Shown here: one piece after another, positions 26,485-35,792 of the stretch
How the letters are laid out: each line of letters starts with the position of its first letter
Numbering within the stretch: position 1 is the stretch's first letter
Source of the DNA: CALCZU01 sp964396165
Lineage (GTDB): Bacteria; Bdellovibrionota; FAC87; UBA2466
Direction: 5' to 3'
Length of the DNA: 64,000 nt
NCBI GenBank assembly: GCA_964396165.1
Contig: CAYNEF010000009.1
Location: 1 to 64,000 of the forward strand
The notes under the pieces: generated by a model
Databases searched by the model: none
The model's input: the letters and a program-made list of their open reading frames with translations, nothing else
What the model was told of the DNA's origin: nothing
Position numbers and translations under genes: made by a program

Positions 26485-27509
26485 TACCTTTTCTCATTCA
26501 ACATATTAAAAACGAAAAAACAAACCGCTTTCCTGTGTGGATGATGCGTCAGGCAGGCAGGTATTTGCCAAGCTATCAAGCGATACGAAAAAGCCATTCA
26601 TTTTGGGAAATGGTTTCGACTCCTTCACTTGCCTCTGAAGTAAGTCTTTTACCATTGAACGAATTGGATGTGGACGCGGTTATTTTCTTTTCCGATATTC
26701 TTACTCTTCCCTATGGGATGAAAGTGCCCGTGCGGATGGAAGAGAAAGTCGGTCCCGTGGTGGAAACTCCGCTTACGACGACAAAGGCTTTTGAAATTTT
26801 TCAAAGTTTCGATTTTTTGAAAAACACAGGATTTGTCGGAGAAGCTTTGTCCATGTGCCGTAAGCAAATGGCTCCCGACAAGACGCTGATTGGATTTGCC
26901 GGAGCCCCCTGGACGGTAGCGACTTATCTTGTCGAAGGCAGAGGGAAAAATGATTTCTCAAAAATTAAAACCTGGATGCATACGGATCCATCAGGTTTTG
27001 CAGCGGCACTTTCGATGCTTGGCAAAGCGACTACTCAGTATCTGGTTGGCCAAAGAAAAAGTGGCGCGGATATGGTGCAACTTTTTGACACATGGATATC
27101 TGAAATGCCCGAGTGGTTTTTCAAACAATATTATTTGGATATTTTAAATGAGACTTTCGAGACAATGAAAAACCTCGATACTCCTGCGATTTATTTTGGC
27201 AAAGGGGCAAGCCATCTCATGCATCTTTTACCTGAAGTAAAAAGCGCCGGCATGGGCGTGGATGCAGTCAGTTCACTTACACAAGTGGCAAAACAACTTC
27301 CTAAGCATTTTTTACAGGGGAATTTAGAGCCTTTGCTTTTAAGAGATGCCTCAGAAGCTACAGTGCGTGCTCAGGCAAAGCGAGTCTGGACCGAAGCCAA
27401 AGCATTAAACAGACCCGTTGTCATGAACTTGGGCCATGGGCTTGTGCCGACAACCCCAGTTTCGAATGTAAAAGCATACTTGGAAGAAGTTAGAAGAGAA
27501 TGGAATTAA
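26481..27509 (+). CDS. hemE: Uroporphyrinogen decarboxylase
   Basis: The enzyme decarboxylates uroporphyrinogen III to coproporphyrinogen III. The 342-residue protein has the signature PVWMMRQAGRYLPSY near the N-terminus and IIFFSDILTLP-like AVIFFSDILTLPYGM, then FAGAPWTVATYLVEG, and the C-terminal NLGHGLVPTTP. It overlaps the response regulator by 4 nt upstream and hemN by 10 nt downstream. Confidence 0.97.
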   Translation: MIPFLIQHIKNEKTNRFPVWMMRQAGRYLPSYQAIRKSHSFWEMVSTPSLASEVSLLPLNELDVDAVIFFSDILTLPYGMKVPVRMEEKVGPVVETPLTTTKAFEIFQSFDFLKNTGFVGEALSMCRKQMAPDKTLIGFAGAPWTVATYLVEGRGKNDFSKIKTWMHTDPSGFAAALSMLGKATTQYLVGQRKSGADMVQLFDTWISEMPEWFFKQYYLDILNETFETMKNLDTPAIYFGKGASHLMHLLPEVKSAGMGVDAVSSLTQVAKQLPKHFLQGNLEPLLLRDASEATVRAQAKRVWTEAKALNRPVVMNLGHGLVPTTPVSNVKAYLEEVRREWN

Positions 27510-28873
27510 ATTCTAAAATTTTAGATCTGGTAAAAAAATATTCCGTATCTGGGCCTCGTTATACGTCCTATCCCACAGCGCCTCAGTGGGTGGAGAGTGT
27601 TGGGGGAGATAACTACCGCGCGCAATTGAAAAAAACCTATGCAGATCCAAAATTGCCCGTTGCCTTGTACGTGCACGTGCCCTTTTGTGAATCTCTTTGT
27701 TATTACTGCGGTTGCAATATCCAGATAACAAAAGATCACGGCCGCAGCCAAAGTTACGTCGATTCTTTGCTTTCAGAAATGAAGGCAACTTATGAAGTGT
27801 TGGGCCATAAGCAACTTTTATCTCATGTAGCTTGGGGCGGAGGCACACCGACATTTTTATCTTTAAGTGAAATCGAACAACTGCAAAAAGGCACGTTCGA
27901 GTATTTTACGCTCGATGAAAATGCCGAAGTGAGCATCGAAATCGACCCGCGTGTGACTACTTTCAAGCAGCTGGAACTTTTGCGCGAGCTGGGATTTAAC
28001 CGCGTTAGCCTTGGTGTACAAGATTTTGAGAAAGCCGTGCAAGAGGCCGTGAACCGCGTACAGCCTCTCGAACAAACTGAAAGCATGCTTAACTACTGCA
28101 GAGAGCTCGGTTTTAAGGGGATCAATTTTGATTTGATCTACGGTTTACCTCACCAAACTTCAGAAACTTTTAAAAAGACTATCGAATCCGTGATTCGCAT
28201 TCGGCCTGATCGCATTGCCTTATATAATTACGCGCATCTGCCGCACATGCTGCCGCACCAAAAAATTCTGGATGCGATGAATCGGCCTGAAGCAGATGAA
28301 AGACTAAACATTTTTACTCTCGCATTTGAAAACCTGACAAAAGCGGGCTACCGCACGGTCGGTATGGATCATTTTGCTGTCGAAGAAGATGAACTCTTTA
28401 AAGCACTTGATAAAGGAACGCTCTACCGAAATTTCCAAGGGTACACCATTAAACATGGCGCTGGGATGATTGGGATCGGCGCTTCAGCAATTGGCGAAGT
28501 AGGGGATGCGTACTTTCAGAACGAAAAAAATCCCAAAGCGTACGAAGAAAAACTTTTAAAAGATGGTTTGGCAACCTTTAGAGGAGTGTTGTTTACAGAA
28601 GACGACAGGCGCCGAAAGTGGGCTATCTTGTCTCTCATGTGCCGCTTTGAATTGAATTTTGAAGAGTACAATACGAAATTTGGAGGCGATTTCGCGTCTC
28701 TGTTTTCGAGTGAGCTTGAAAGCTTAAGCGAGTTTGTAAGTGATGGACTTCTGATTAAATCCGAAAAAGAACTCAAAGTGACAGAGCGAGGGCGTCTGTT
28801 TGTCAGAAATATTGCCATGGTTTTTGATGCTTATTTAAAACAAAGCAAGATTACGTATTCTAAGACAGTTTAA
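27500..28873 (+). CDS. hemN: Oxygen-independent coproporphyrinogen III oxidase
   Basis: This radical SAM enzyme converts coproporphyrinogen III to protoporphyrinogen IX. The 457-residue length and the N-terminal YTSYPTAPQW block are those of true HemN rather than HemW. The cluster motif is PFCESLCYYCGC (Cys63, Cys67, Cys70, with the following Cys72). The ATG at 27500 lies inside the end of hemE and follows AGAAGAGA. It is the last gene of the operon. Genes for the final steps (protoporphyrinogen oxidase, ferrochelatase) are not in the window. No hairpin terminator is evident in 28874-29052. Confidence 0.95.
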   Translation: MELNSKILDLVKKYSVSGPRYTSYPTAPQWVESVGGDNYRAQLKKTYADPKLPVALYVHVPFCESLCYYCGCNIQITKDHGRSQSYVDSLLSEMKATYEVLGHKQLLSHVAWGGGTPTFLSLSEIEQLQKGTFEYFTLDENAEVSIEIDPRVTTFKQLELLRELGFNRVSLGVQDFEKAVQEAVNRVQPLEQTESMLNYCRELGFKGINFDLIYGLPHQTSETFKKTIESVIRIRPDRIALYNYAHLPHMLPHQKILDAMNRPEADERLNIFTLAFENLTKAGYRTVGMDHFAVEEDELFKALDKGTLYRNFQGYTIKHGAGMIGIGASAIGEVGDAYFQNEKNPKAYEEKLLKDGLATFRGVLFTEDDRRRKWAILSLMCRFELNFEEYNTKFGGDFASLFSSELESLSEFVSDGLLIKSEKELKVTERGRLFVRNIAMVFDAYLKQSKITYSKTV

Positions 28874-29052
28874 ACCCCCCAGTTACGAGCTCATCAAATA
28901 GCCGTAATCACAGAATAATTATTACCAATCTAAGCTTCTGTCTTAACAAATGTCTCAAACTTGTTAACCAGAAATCAAATGCAATTGAATTTAGCTCTTA
29001 CACTAAAAGTATAGCAACAAAACTTATTTTCTAATTCATACCAGGAGAAATT

Positions 29053-30720
29053 ATGAATAAATATCTCGTGTCGGGCATGCTTTTGTCTCAATTAGTTTTT
29101 GCAAATCAAACATTAAATTATTCAGTGGAGTTTGGCTCCTCAGCTAGAGGACTGTCCTCCAGTTCTGAATGGGAAGAAGTGCCTGGAATGCCCATTGTCC
29201 CTAGACTTACAAAAAGAATTCTCCTCCCTTTCAAGAAAAAATTGAAACGAGTTACCTTCAGTGAAGAGATGAGGGGGAGAAGCTTTCAAAAAATGATTTT
29301 ACCCAGAGCTTCTATCCCTCGTCCTTTGTGTGATGTGAAATATGAGGTCGTAAAAGATAAAGTATTTAATGCGACTGAATCCTATCCGGGAAGAAATGTA
29401 GGGGATATTCAAATTATAAATAAACACGGTTTTAATATTGCGTATATTCCTTTGTATCCTGTGCAGTACTTCCCCGAAAGCAGTGAGGCAATAGTTAGTA
29501 TTAGAGGGAATTTGGAACTGGAATTGGAAGATACGGTTGAAAGTGGAATTTATCGTGGATTAGAGGAAGATAAACGTGAAGTACTGCGCCTGACTGATAC
29601 GGATGAGTTTCTAGAAAGCTATCCTGAAAGAAGAGTGAACGAGCTTGCTCAGTATTTGGTTATCGGTCCAAAAGCTTTACTTGATAATGGTGAGTCTACG
29701 GGCTTATCTGCTTTTCTAAATGAGAAAAATGCACGCGGTATTACTACACTAACTCTTAGTACTGAAGAAATCTCAGCTAATACTGCCGGCAGTTCTATTC
29801 AGGAGAAAATTCGAAATGCGATTATTAAATCTTACAAGGAAAATGCAACAAAATATGTTTTGCTCTTAGGTAATGGCTACTCCAGCACCCCATCTAAAAC
29901 ACTTAGTAGCAGTCAAGGTTCGGTTTTAGCAGATTATTACTATGCCTGCTTGAGTGGTACTTTTAGAGCTGCTGCAAAAGATTCTGCTTGTGAAGTGGCA
30001 GTGGGTAGATTTCCAGCGACTACACCAGATGATCTCAAAGTTCTAATAGAGAAAACTAAAAAACTTGCAAACTTAGACGCCAATGATCCCAGAATAAAAA
30101 ATGGATTATTGTTTGGGGAAAAATTGGATTCTAGCACTTATGGAGGTAAAACTTTGGAACAATTGGCAGTGGGAGGAAAAACAGGAAGCATAAAAACCCA
30201 GGGGTATCCTGCTGACAATAAATTTGCACGCTTATACGAAAGTTCAAACAAAACTTTTGCGGCTGATGAGGTGATAAAAACGATTAATAGCGGTGATTTT
30301 TATACTATCAATCATTTCGGTCATGCAAACCAAACATACTGCATGCGTTTTAAGTCTACAGCGATAAGTGGATTGACAAATAGTCTGCCTTTTTTTGGCA
30401 TTACACAGGGTTGTCATCCGGGAGATCTTCATGGTGCAAATTGGACTGCATCCCTGATGACTTTTGCTGGCGGTGGGGCTGGAGCTATGATTTCCAACTC
30501 AGGCTTTGGGTGGTACCAGCCTGGAAGCACAGATGGACCTTCGACCAAACAACAACTGCTATTTTACGACACAGCTTTTAAAGAGGGTATTAGAGAGCTT
30601 GGCAAAATCCATTACCGCACTAAAGAGCGTATGATTCCGGATATGTCGCAGGGAATAATTCGCTATGTCGTCTATGAAACAAATCTGTTTGGTGATCCAG
30701 AATTGAGATTGAAGTTTTAA
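29053..30720 (+). CDS. Secreted C25 (gingipain-like) cysteine peptidase
   Basis: This 555-residue protein has a signal peptide (MNKYLVSGMLLSQLVFA) and AGGAGA before the ATG. The catalytic pair of family C25 is visible: His424 in YTINHFGHANQ, and Cys454 in FGITQGCHPGDL after a hydrophobic strand, 30 residues later. Upstream YLVIGPKALL and YVLLLGNGYSS match the caspase-like core strands, and AVGRFPATT is a typical C25 motif. There is no C-terminal sorting domain, unlike Bacteroidota gingipains. It is followed after 50 nt by a lipoprotein gene. It may digest extracellular protein; the substrate is unknown. Confidence 0.85.
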   Translation: MNKYLVSGMLLSQLVFANQTLNYSVEFGSSARGLSSSSEWEEVPGMPIVPRLTKRILLPFKKKLKRVTFSEEMRGRSFQKMILPRASIPRPLCDVKYEVVKDKVFNATESYPGRNVGDIQIINKHGFNIAYIPLYPVQYFPESSEAIVSIRGNLELELEDTVESGIYRGLEEDKREVLRLTDTDEFLESYPERRVNELAQYLVIGPKALLDNGESTGLSAFLNEKNARGITTLTLSTEEISANTAGSSIQEKIRNAIIKSYKENATKYVLLLGNGYSSTPSKTLSSSQGSVLADYYYACLSGTFRAAAKDSACEVAVGRFPATTPDDLKVLIEKTKKLANLDANDPRIKNGLLFGEKLDSSTYGGKTLEQLAVGGKTGSIKTQGYPADNKFARLYESSNKTFAADEVIKTINSGDFYTINHFGHANQTYCMRFKSTAISGLTNSLPFFGITQGCHPGDLHGANWTASLMTFAGGGAGAMISNSGFGWYQPGSTDGPSTKQQLLFYDTAFKEGIRELGKIHYRTKERMIPDMSQGIIRYVVYETNLFGDPELRLKF

Positions 30721-30770
30721 TTGGTGCACGCATTAGTGTACTCCGTTAGTATTAAGCTAAAGGGGGCTCT

Positions 30771-31256
30771 ATGCGTCCAATCTTCTTTCTAATACTTACT
30801 CAATTCTTAATTTCATGCGGTAGTAATTCGGGAAACAATAATTCTACCCAAACTGGTGCAATAAATTTTACTGGTACTTGGTCACTCTCAAATTTAAAGC
30901 ACACGGCAACGGGAGGAATCAATTCGGATTGCACAGCGGATGATTTTACGATTATTCAAGATGCTGCTAAATTTTCCATAAGTACGCGCACATTTAAGTG
31001 CGAATCCTTCGGGTATGGAGACGGTGGATTGCAATTGACCATCCAGGGAGGAAAACTCATGGCAGGAACTATCTCTGCTGGAGAAATCGGTCCGAACTAT
31101 GTGCACATCCGAGTGGATTTTACTTCGTCTACTGGATCCAAGTCGCATTATATTATAAACATCGATCCATCAGGAGACGATTACACCTACAGTGAAGATT
31201 TTTCGTACAGTGAAAACTCTGATTCTGTTTTCGCAGGAACTCTAAAGAGAAAATAA
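30771..31256 (+). CDS. Small lipoprotein of unknown function
   Basis: This 161-residue protein has a lipobox signal (FLILTQFLISCGSNSG) followed by an Asn/Ser-rich linker. The mature part looks like a small beta-barrel or lipocalin-like sheet (FTGTWSLSNLKH, ESFGYGDGGLQLTIQGGKL, VFAGTLKRK), similar in style to many META/lipocalin-like lipoproteins. No specific family is recognised. An AAGGGGG box precedes the ATG. It ends 8 nt from the stop of the convergent M13 peptidase gene. Confidence 0.65.
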   Translation: MRPIFFLILTQFLISCGSNSGNNNSTQTGAINFTGTWSLSNLKHTATGGINSDCTADDFTIIQDAAKFSISTRTFKCESFGYGDGGLQLTIQGGKLMAGTISAGEIGPNYVHIRVDFTSSTGSKSHYIINIDPSGDDYTYSEDFSYSENSDSVFAGTLKRK

Positions 31257-31264
31257 AATAGTTT

Positions 31265-33259
31265 TTACCAAACTCTTACGCGGGCTTCTGGGGCAAGATA
31301 CATTTTGTCTCCCGCTTTGCAATCGAATGCCTCGTAAAAACCGTTTTGGTGCACGACTTGTTGATTGATGCGGGCATAGCCCATTGCATGCGGATCTGTT
31401 TTGATAAAACGCTTTTCCAAATCAGGTCGTATCACTGAACACCAGTTTTTTGCGTAAGCGACAAAGAATTTTCTTTTGTCGCTTTGTGGAACATTTGCTT
31501 TTCCTTCAAATGCCGTTGAATAGGCCGTAGTTACACCCACTAAATCACCGATGTTTTCACCTAGAGTGAGTTTCCCATCGTGCCCAGCCGCATTGAACTG
31601 CGTAACGAGTGGTTCTGTAAGCTTCTTAAACATTTCGAGATCTTTTTTCGACATCCACTGTCTTAAGCTACCTTTAGAATCGTATTTTGATCCGTTATCA
31701 TCCACTGCATGGCCTAATTCATGTCCTACGACTGAACCAATTGCTGCCAGGTTTTCGACAAGAGTTGCGTTCGAATCAAACATAGGCGGTTGTAGGATGC
31801 CTAAGAGAAGCACAAATTTATTATCGGAAGGACTATAGTAGGCATTTACATTTAACGGCGCTGTTCCCCAACGGTTTTTTAACCTTGGCTCGGAAAGTTC
31901 ACGTATGTCTCTCTCTATCATCGCCTTTTGGAAAGTTTTACTGTTTTGGATGGGCTTGTCCGACGCAAAAGTCAAAGTAGGATTGAAGTACCACTCGACG
32001 TCATTTTTCGGTTTTACCAGATAGAGACTAGCTACTTTAATTTTGTTAATAGCTTCCTTCTTGGCTTTTTTGGACAACCAAGTATTTTTTTCTAGACTCG
32101 CTAGTAGATTTTTACGCACACTTTCTGCGGTTTCTACCATTGCCGCTTCGTCTATTTTGGGAAATAAAACGGGAATGAGCTCTTGATCTAGCTCTCTATT
32201 ATAACGTTTCATGACTTGCTTTGTACAACGTTCCTGGCGAGGAGGTCTGACAGCTTCTCCGCCAAGAAATTTTTTATTAAATTCAAATGAAGCATTAAAG
32301 TATTCGGGATAACCATCATCCATATAGGATTCTAGTGCGTGAAAGAGATAAACGCTTTTTAATTGTTCGAGAGGAAGTTTTTGAAGAGTAGCATTCAGCC
32401 AGATTAAGGTTTCTGGACTTAAGTCCCTCAGTACTACGCGCTCTGGCACCCTTTTTAAAATAACTTCGAGATTGAGATTGGGGTATTTTTTTAGCAGATC
32501 TTTTCTTTTAATAGAAGTATCTGTGGAAAAGCGGTGACGAAATTCAGCGGGTAAGGGAAAGCGGTTTGCCACTTCGCGTTCGAAGTCTATCACCCATCCT
32601 GCGCGTTTCTCCGCATCGTCTACTTTAAGAGTCGTAAAGAAAAGGGTGAGAAGTTTCTGGTAGTCTTGTATTAAGTCTTTTTTCTCATAGTAGGAACGCT
32701 CGGGTAGGGACATGATTTTAGACATGAATAGCGCATCCAAACGGCTTGAGTCTTTGCTGTTGGCTATCGTGTCAAAGTTAACGAGGGTAAATTCGGCTTG
32801 ATCCATTCGACTTGCGGAAAGATCGATCAATTCCTTATGCGATGCTACTTTAAGAAGTCTTTCTTTTTCTGTTTCTACGACGAATTTTTCGTCTGTTTGT
32901 GAAGCTTTTTCATTCATGCATGCCATAAAGAAGTTCTTCATTGGCTTTGCGCGATCGGTAACAGGTTCGTAGCCGTTTTCGATTAATTTAAAATAATTTT
33001 TCTTCGCAGTCAGAAGCCTCTCGGAATTATCTACAAAGGCAAAATTCCAGTAAGAGCGGTCTTCAGGCATTTTGAACGACTTTTCCACTTCAGAACAGAC
33101 ATAAGCGTGAAAGTCTTCGCAGGGCTTGATTGTTTTACTTTCAGGGAACTCCCGTTTGTCCGGCACAGGAGAATTTTTAAGCAACAATTCTCGTGTAAGC
33201 GTCTGATTGGCAAAGCAGGGGATAAAAATAAACAAAGGGAGGATGAATAGTTTTTTCAT
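31265..33259 (-). CDS. M13 family (neprilysin-like) zinc metallopeptidase
   Basis: The start at ATG 33259 gives 664 residues with a signal peptide (MKKLFILPLFIFIPCFANQ). A GTG at 33298 would add 13 residues before the signal. The zinc motif is HELGH (His513 to His517) in GSVVGHELGHAVDDNG, with the downstream glutamate in LGENIGDLVGV and the substrate loop VNAYYSPSDNKFVLLLGIL. M13 enzymes cleave peptides in the periplasm or at the surface. The gene begins 52 nt after the BlaR-like gene with no terminator between, so it may be the third gene of the BlaI-controlled operon. GGGAGG lies immediately before the ATG, which is closer than usual. Confidence 0.92.
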   Translation of the reverse strand: MKKLFILPLFIFIPCFANQTLTRELLLKNSPVPDKREFPESKTIKPCEDFHAYVCSEVEKSFKMPEDRSYWNFAFVDNSERLLTAKKNYFKLIENGYEPVTDRAKPMKNFFMACMNEKASQTDEKFVVETEKERLLKVASHKELIDLSASRMDQAEFTLVNFDTIANSKDSSRLDALFMSKIMSLPERSYYEKKDLIQDYQKLLTLFFTTLKVDDAEKRAGWVIDFEREVANRFPLPAEFRHRFSTDTSIKRKDLLKKYPNLNLEVILKRVPERVVLRDLSPETLIWLNATLQKLPLEQLKSVYLFHALESYMDDGYPEYFNASFEFNKKFLGGEAVRPPRQERCTKQVMKRYNRELDQELIPVLFPKIDEAAMVETAESVRKNLLASLEKNTWLSKKAKKEAINKIKVASLYLVKPKNDVEWYFNPTLTFASDKPIQNSKTFQKAMIERDIRELSEPRLKNRWGTAPLNVNAYYSPSDNKFVLLLGILQPPMFDSNATLVENLAAIGSVVGHELGHAVDDNGSKYDSKGSLRQWMSKKDLEMFKKLTEPLVTQFNAAGHDGKLTLGENIGDLVGVTTAYSTAFEGKANVPQSDKRKFFVAYAKNWCSVIRPDLEKRFIKTDPHAMGYARINQQVVHQNGFYEAFDCKAGDKMYLAPEARVRVW

Positions 33260-33311
33260 CCTCCCTTTATAAGGAGTATTAGAATTGATGGCAACCACGG
33301 AGCATTACAGA

Positions 33312-35375
33312 TCAATTCTTAGAAATTGTCGGTGCTACTTTCATATGCTGTAGTACTTTTTCCGCGATTTCTCGGAAAACGGGAGCGCCATGACTAGAAC
33401 CATGGGCAGAGTGATCTTTAAGATCTTTTGGTTCATAGATTCCGACGTAGATTAGCACTTTCGCATCTTCTACCGGACCAAAACCCACAAAACTACCTAC
33501 ATTGTTTTCTCCACCTTGTTCATTGCTATCCCATAACCATGGGCTAGAAGCGGTCGCAGTTTTGCCGGCAAGATTATAGATTTTACTTTCTTGTTCCTGT
33601 GCAGTTCCACGAGTCATTACTTCTCTTAAGACATCTTGAGTTTCCTTGGCAGTTTTTTCACTGAGTACCCTGCGCACAATAGAAATTTTTGAGTCGGGGT
33701 CATTCGCCATAATTGGTCTCATAAGGTTTCCGCCATTAGCGATTGCACCAAATGCTTGAACCATTTCTAGTGGTGTGGCATGGATGACGTAACCAGTACC
33801 AACATTGCCAAGCATATGTGAATTGTTAATATCCTCAAAACTAAAAGACTGCCCGAATCTTGCTTCTGGGAAATTCTCAGTGCTGCCCCCACTGCCGAAA
33901 CCGAAATCATTCAGCATGGCAAAAGTATTTTTTGCGCCCAGACGTTGTACTACTTCCATTGCACAAATATTGCTTGAGTAAACAACCATGTCGCGAGTAG
34001 AAAGTTTGTCAAAAGCTTTCCAGTCTTTGTATATATTTCCACCATATTCTAATTTGCCGTTATGGCAGTCGAACTTTTCATCAAAGGTTGTGAGTTTTAA
34101 GTCCACTGTTTTAGCAGCTACTAATGCCTTCATCGCGGATGCCGGCTCTAGTCTTAGTTTTAGCGCCCAGTGCGGCGGCGTATGTGACTCTGGCGTCGTA
34201 ATTGTATTTGCTACAGCTAGTAGACGACCAGATTTTGGTTCTGAAACTAAAGCGAATCCAGAGGTGGCCTTGAATCGTTTGACTGCATTTTTCAACACAT
34301 TCTCTGCAATTTTTTGTATTTCGGGATCCAGTATCAAGGTTCCTGGATGCATTTCTTCTTTTGGCTTCTGCTCTAACTTTGCAGTCGCTCCGTAGGCGAT
34401 TGCCAAAGTAAATAACATTGTTGTGATACCGACGGCCATGAATCGTCCCCATTGCAAGCGGGACGACAAGTGTTGTTTGAACATTTTGATTCTCCTGATG
34501 AGTATTGAGTTGATTTTTTTCGGGTTCCCGAACATCAAAGTCAGGCTTGCGGTACCAACGAGCCGACTTCGATTTTCGAGTGCTGCTTCCGCCACCCGCA
34601 CTAAGCAGTCTCCATAGTCATGCAACGAGATCCTTTGGCCATTAATCAGAGCTTCGTCACATGAAAATTCCTGTAGCTCTGAAAATAATTGTTTCCAGAG
34701 ATAAAATGCGGGGTTGATGAATAATACAATCCCCGTAAGTTCCATAAAAAGAATCCAAGCTGTATCTTTTTGTTTGTGGTGCTGTAATTCGTGGTTTAAG
34801 GCAATAAAGAAATCTTTTCTATCGAATAACATCGAAGAAGGTATTACAACCCATGCGGTTCTTCCCGCTAATACGGAAAAGGGAACTGCAATTTCCTCAG
34901 ATAAGGCAATACGTACGTTTTTATATTTTTTAATTATCTGAGAATTTTTAAGAAACTGTTTTATCCGAAAAATATTCAAAAAAAATCGGAAGAATCCGAA
35001 GCATATTAATATTGCATATGCTGTGATGATTAGTTGGTTTACGGAAAGATCAGGCGTGGCGAAAGTGGAAGCTGCATGCACGTTTTCGTGAACAGTAGCA
35101 GCTTGTGATTGATTTAGAGGGGCGAACGTCAGTTTCTTATCCAGTCGGCTATTAATCTCTTCCGCAGGAAATGTATAGCGGCTTGGTATAAGTGGGTGGT
35201 GCTGATCGGGGAGTAAATTGAAAACAACGGGCCCTAGTATCGAAAGTACGAAGAGCACTTGTGCTAGTCTCAGTAGGGATTTCGCAGAACGAATGAAATC
35301 AACCTTCGAGTTGATTTTTACCAGAAAGAGTAAAATCAACGATGTGGCTGCTAGAATTAAATGAACAGAAATCAT
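33312..35375 (-). CDS. BlaR1-like M56 sensor peptidase fused to a class B PBP transpeptidase domain
   Basis: This 687-residue protein has several TMs in its N-terminal third, with the M56 zinc motif HELQH at 195-199 and a downstream EFSCDE ligand region (236-241). A further TM lies at about 312-330. The extracytoplasmic C-terminus (about 345-687) is a transpeptidase domain: SAMK at 413-416 in EPASAMK, SSN at 467-469, and KTA at 605-607 where KTG is expected. BlaR1/MecR1 normally carry a class D beta-lactamase-like sensor, so a PBP-like sensor is notable. It overlaps the blaI-like repressor gene by 4 nt. I infer beta-lactam or peptidoglycan sensing, then repressor cleavage by the M56 domain. 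Confidence 0.85.
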   Translation of the reverse strand: MISVHLILAATSLILLFLVKINSKVDFIRSAKSLLRLAQVLFVLSILGPVVFNLLPDQHHPLIPSRYTFPAEEINSRLDKKLTFAPLNQSQAATVHENVHAASTFATPDLSVNQLIITAYAILICFGFFRFFLNIFRIKQFLKNSQIIKKYKNVRIALSEEIAVPFSVLAGRTAWVVIPSSMLFDRKDFFIALNHELQHHKQKDTAWILFMELTGIVLFINPAFYLWKQLFSELQEFSCDEALINGQRISLHDYGDCLVRVAEAALENRSRLVGTASLTLMFGNPKKINSILIRRIKMFKQHLSSRLQWGRFMAVGITTMLFTLAIAYGATAKLEQKPKEEMHPGTLILDPEIQKIAENVLKNAVKRFKATSGFALVSEPKSGRLLAVANTITTPESHTPPHWALKLRLEPASAMKALVAAKTVDLKLTTFDEKFDCHNGKLEYGGNIYKDWKAFDKLSTRDMVVYSSNICAMEVVQRLGAKNTFAMLNDFGFGSGGSTENFPEARFGQSFSFEDINNSHMLGNVGTGYVIHATPLEMVQAFGAIANGGNLMRPIMANDPDSKISIVRRVLSEKTAKETQDVLREVMTRGTAQEQESKIYNLAGKTATASSPWLWDSNEQGGENNVGSFVGFGPVEDAKVLIYVGIYEPKDLKDHSAHGSSHGAPVFREIAEKVLQHMKVAPTISKN

Positions 35376-35761
35376 GTTTTTAACCTTTCATTCAACATGC
35401 GTTTGATTTCTGAAAGTTCTTCCTTGGATATTTTGGATTCATCCAGCAGTCGCATGACAATCGAAGATGGGTTAGCCTTGAAGATCTTTTCGGTAAGATG
35501 CTTCAGGGCCTTGTTCTCATATTCTTTTCTTTGGATGAGTGGACTATAGAGATGGACACTGTCTTTTTTTTCGCTCTTAAGCACCTTCTTGCTTTCAAGT
35601 ATTTTCATCATGGTAGCGATAGAGGTATAAGCAAGCGGTCTATGAGACGCGAGTTTGTCCACAATATCTCTGACCGTGCAGGGAGACATTTCCCAGACTA
35701 CCTGCATAATTTCTAATTCGAGTTCTGTAAGAAGTTTTTCTACTTTGATTTCTTTTGCCAT
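35372..35761 (-). CDS. BlaI/MecI family repressor
   Basis: This 129-residue protein has the BlaI/MecI/CopY winged helix: LTELELEIMQVVWEMSPCTV, then a helix-turn-helix YTSIATMMKILESKKVL and the wing region. Repressors of this family are inactivated by cleavage triggered by their M56 partner. The gene lies immediately upstream of the BlaR-like gene with an ATGA overlap. Two palindromes lie 10 and 32 nt before its start codon, so it is very likely autoregulated. No clear Shine-Dalgarno box precedes the ATG. Confidence 0.92.
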   Translation of the reverse strand: MAKEIKVEKLLTELELEIMQVVWEMSPCTVRDIVDKLASHRPLAYTSIATMMKILESKKVLKSEKKDSVHLYSPLIQRKEYENKALKHLTEKIFKANPSSIVMRLLDESKISKEELSEIKRMLNERLKT

Positions 35762-35770
35762 AAAAGAATT

Positions 35771-35788
35771 CTACTAAAGTTTTAGTAG
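35771..35788. promoter_or_regulatory. BlaI-type operator dyad, proximal
   Basis: CTACTAAAGTTTTAGTAG is an 18-bp dyad with perfect 8-base arms and a 2-base centre. It lies 10 nt upstream of the BlaI-like start codon. The same half-site CTACTAA recurs in the second dyad, with 22 bp between centres (about two helical turns), as expected for cooperative binding by repressor dimers. Confidence 0.8.
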
Positions 35789-35792
35789 ATGT

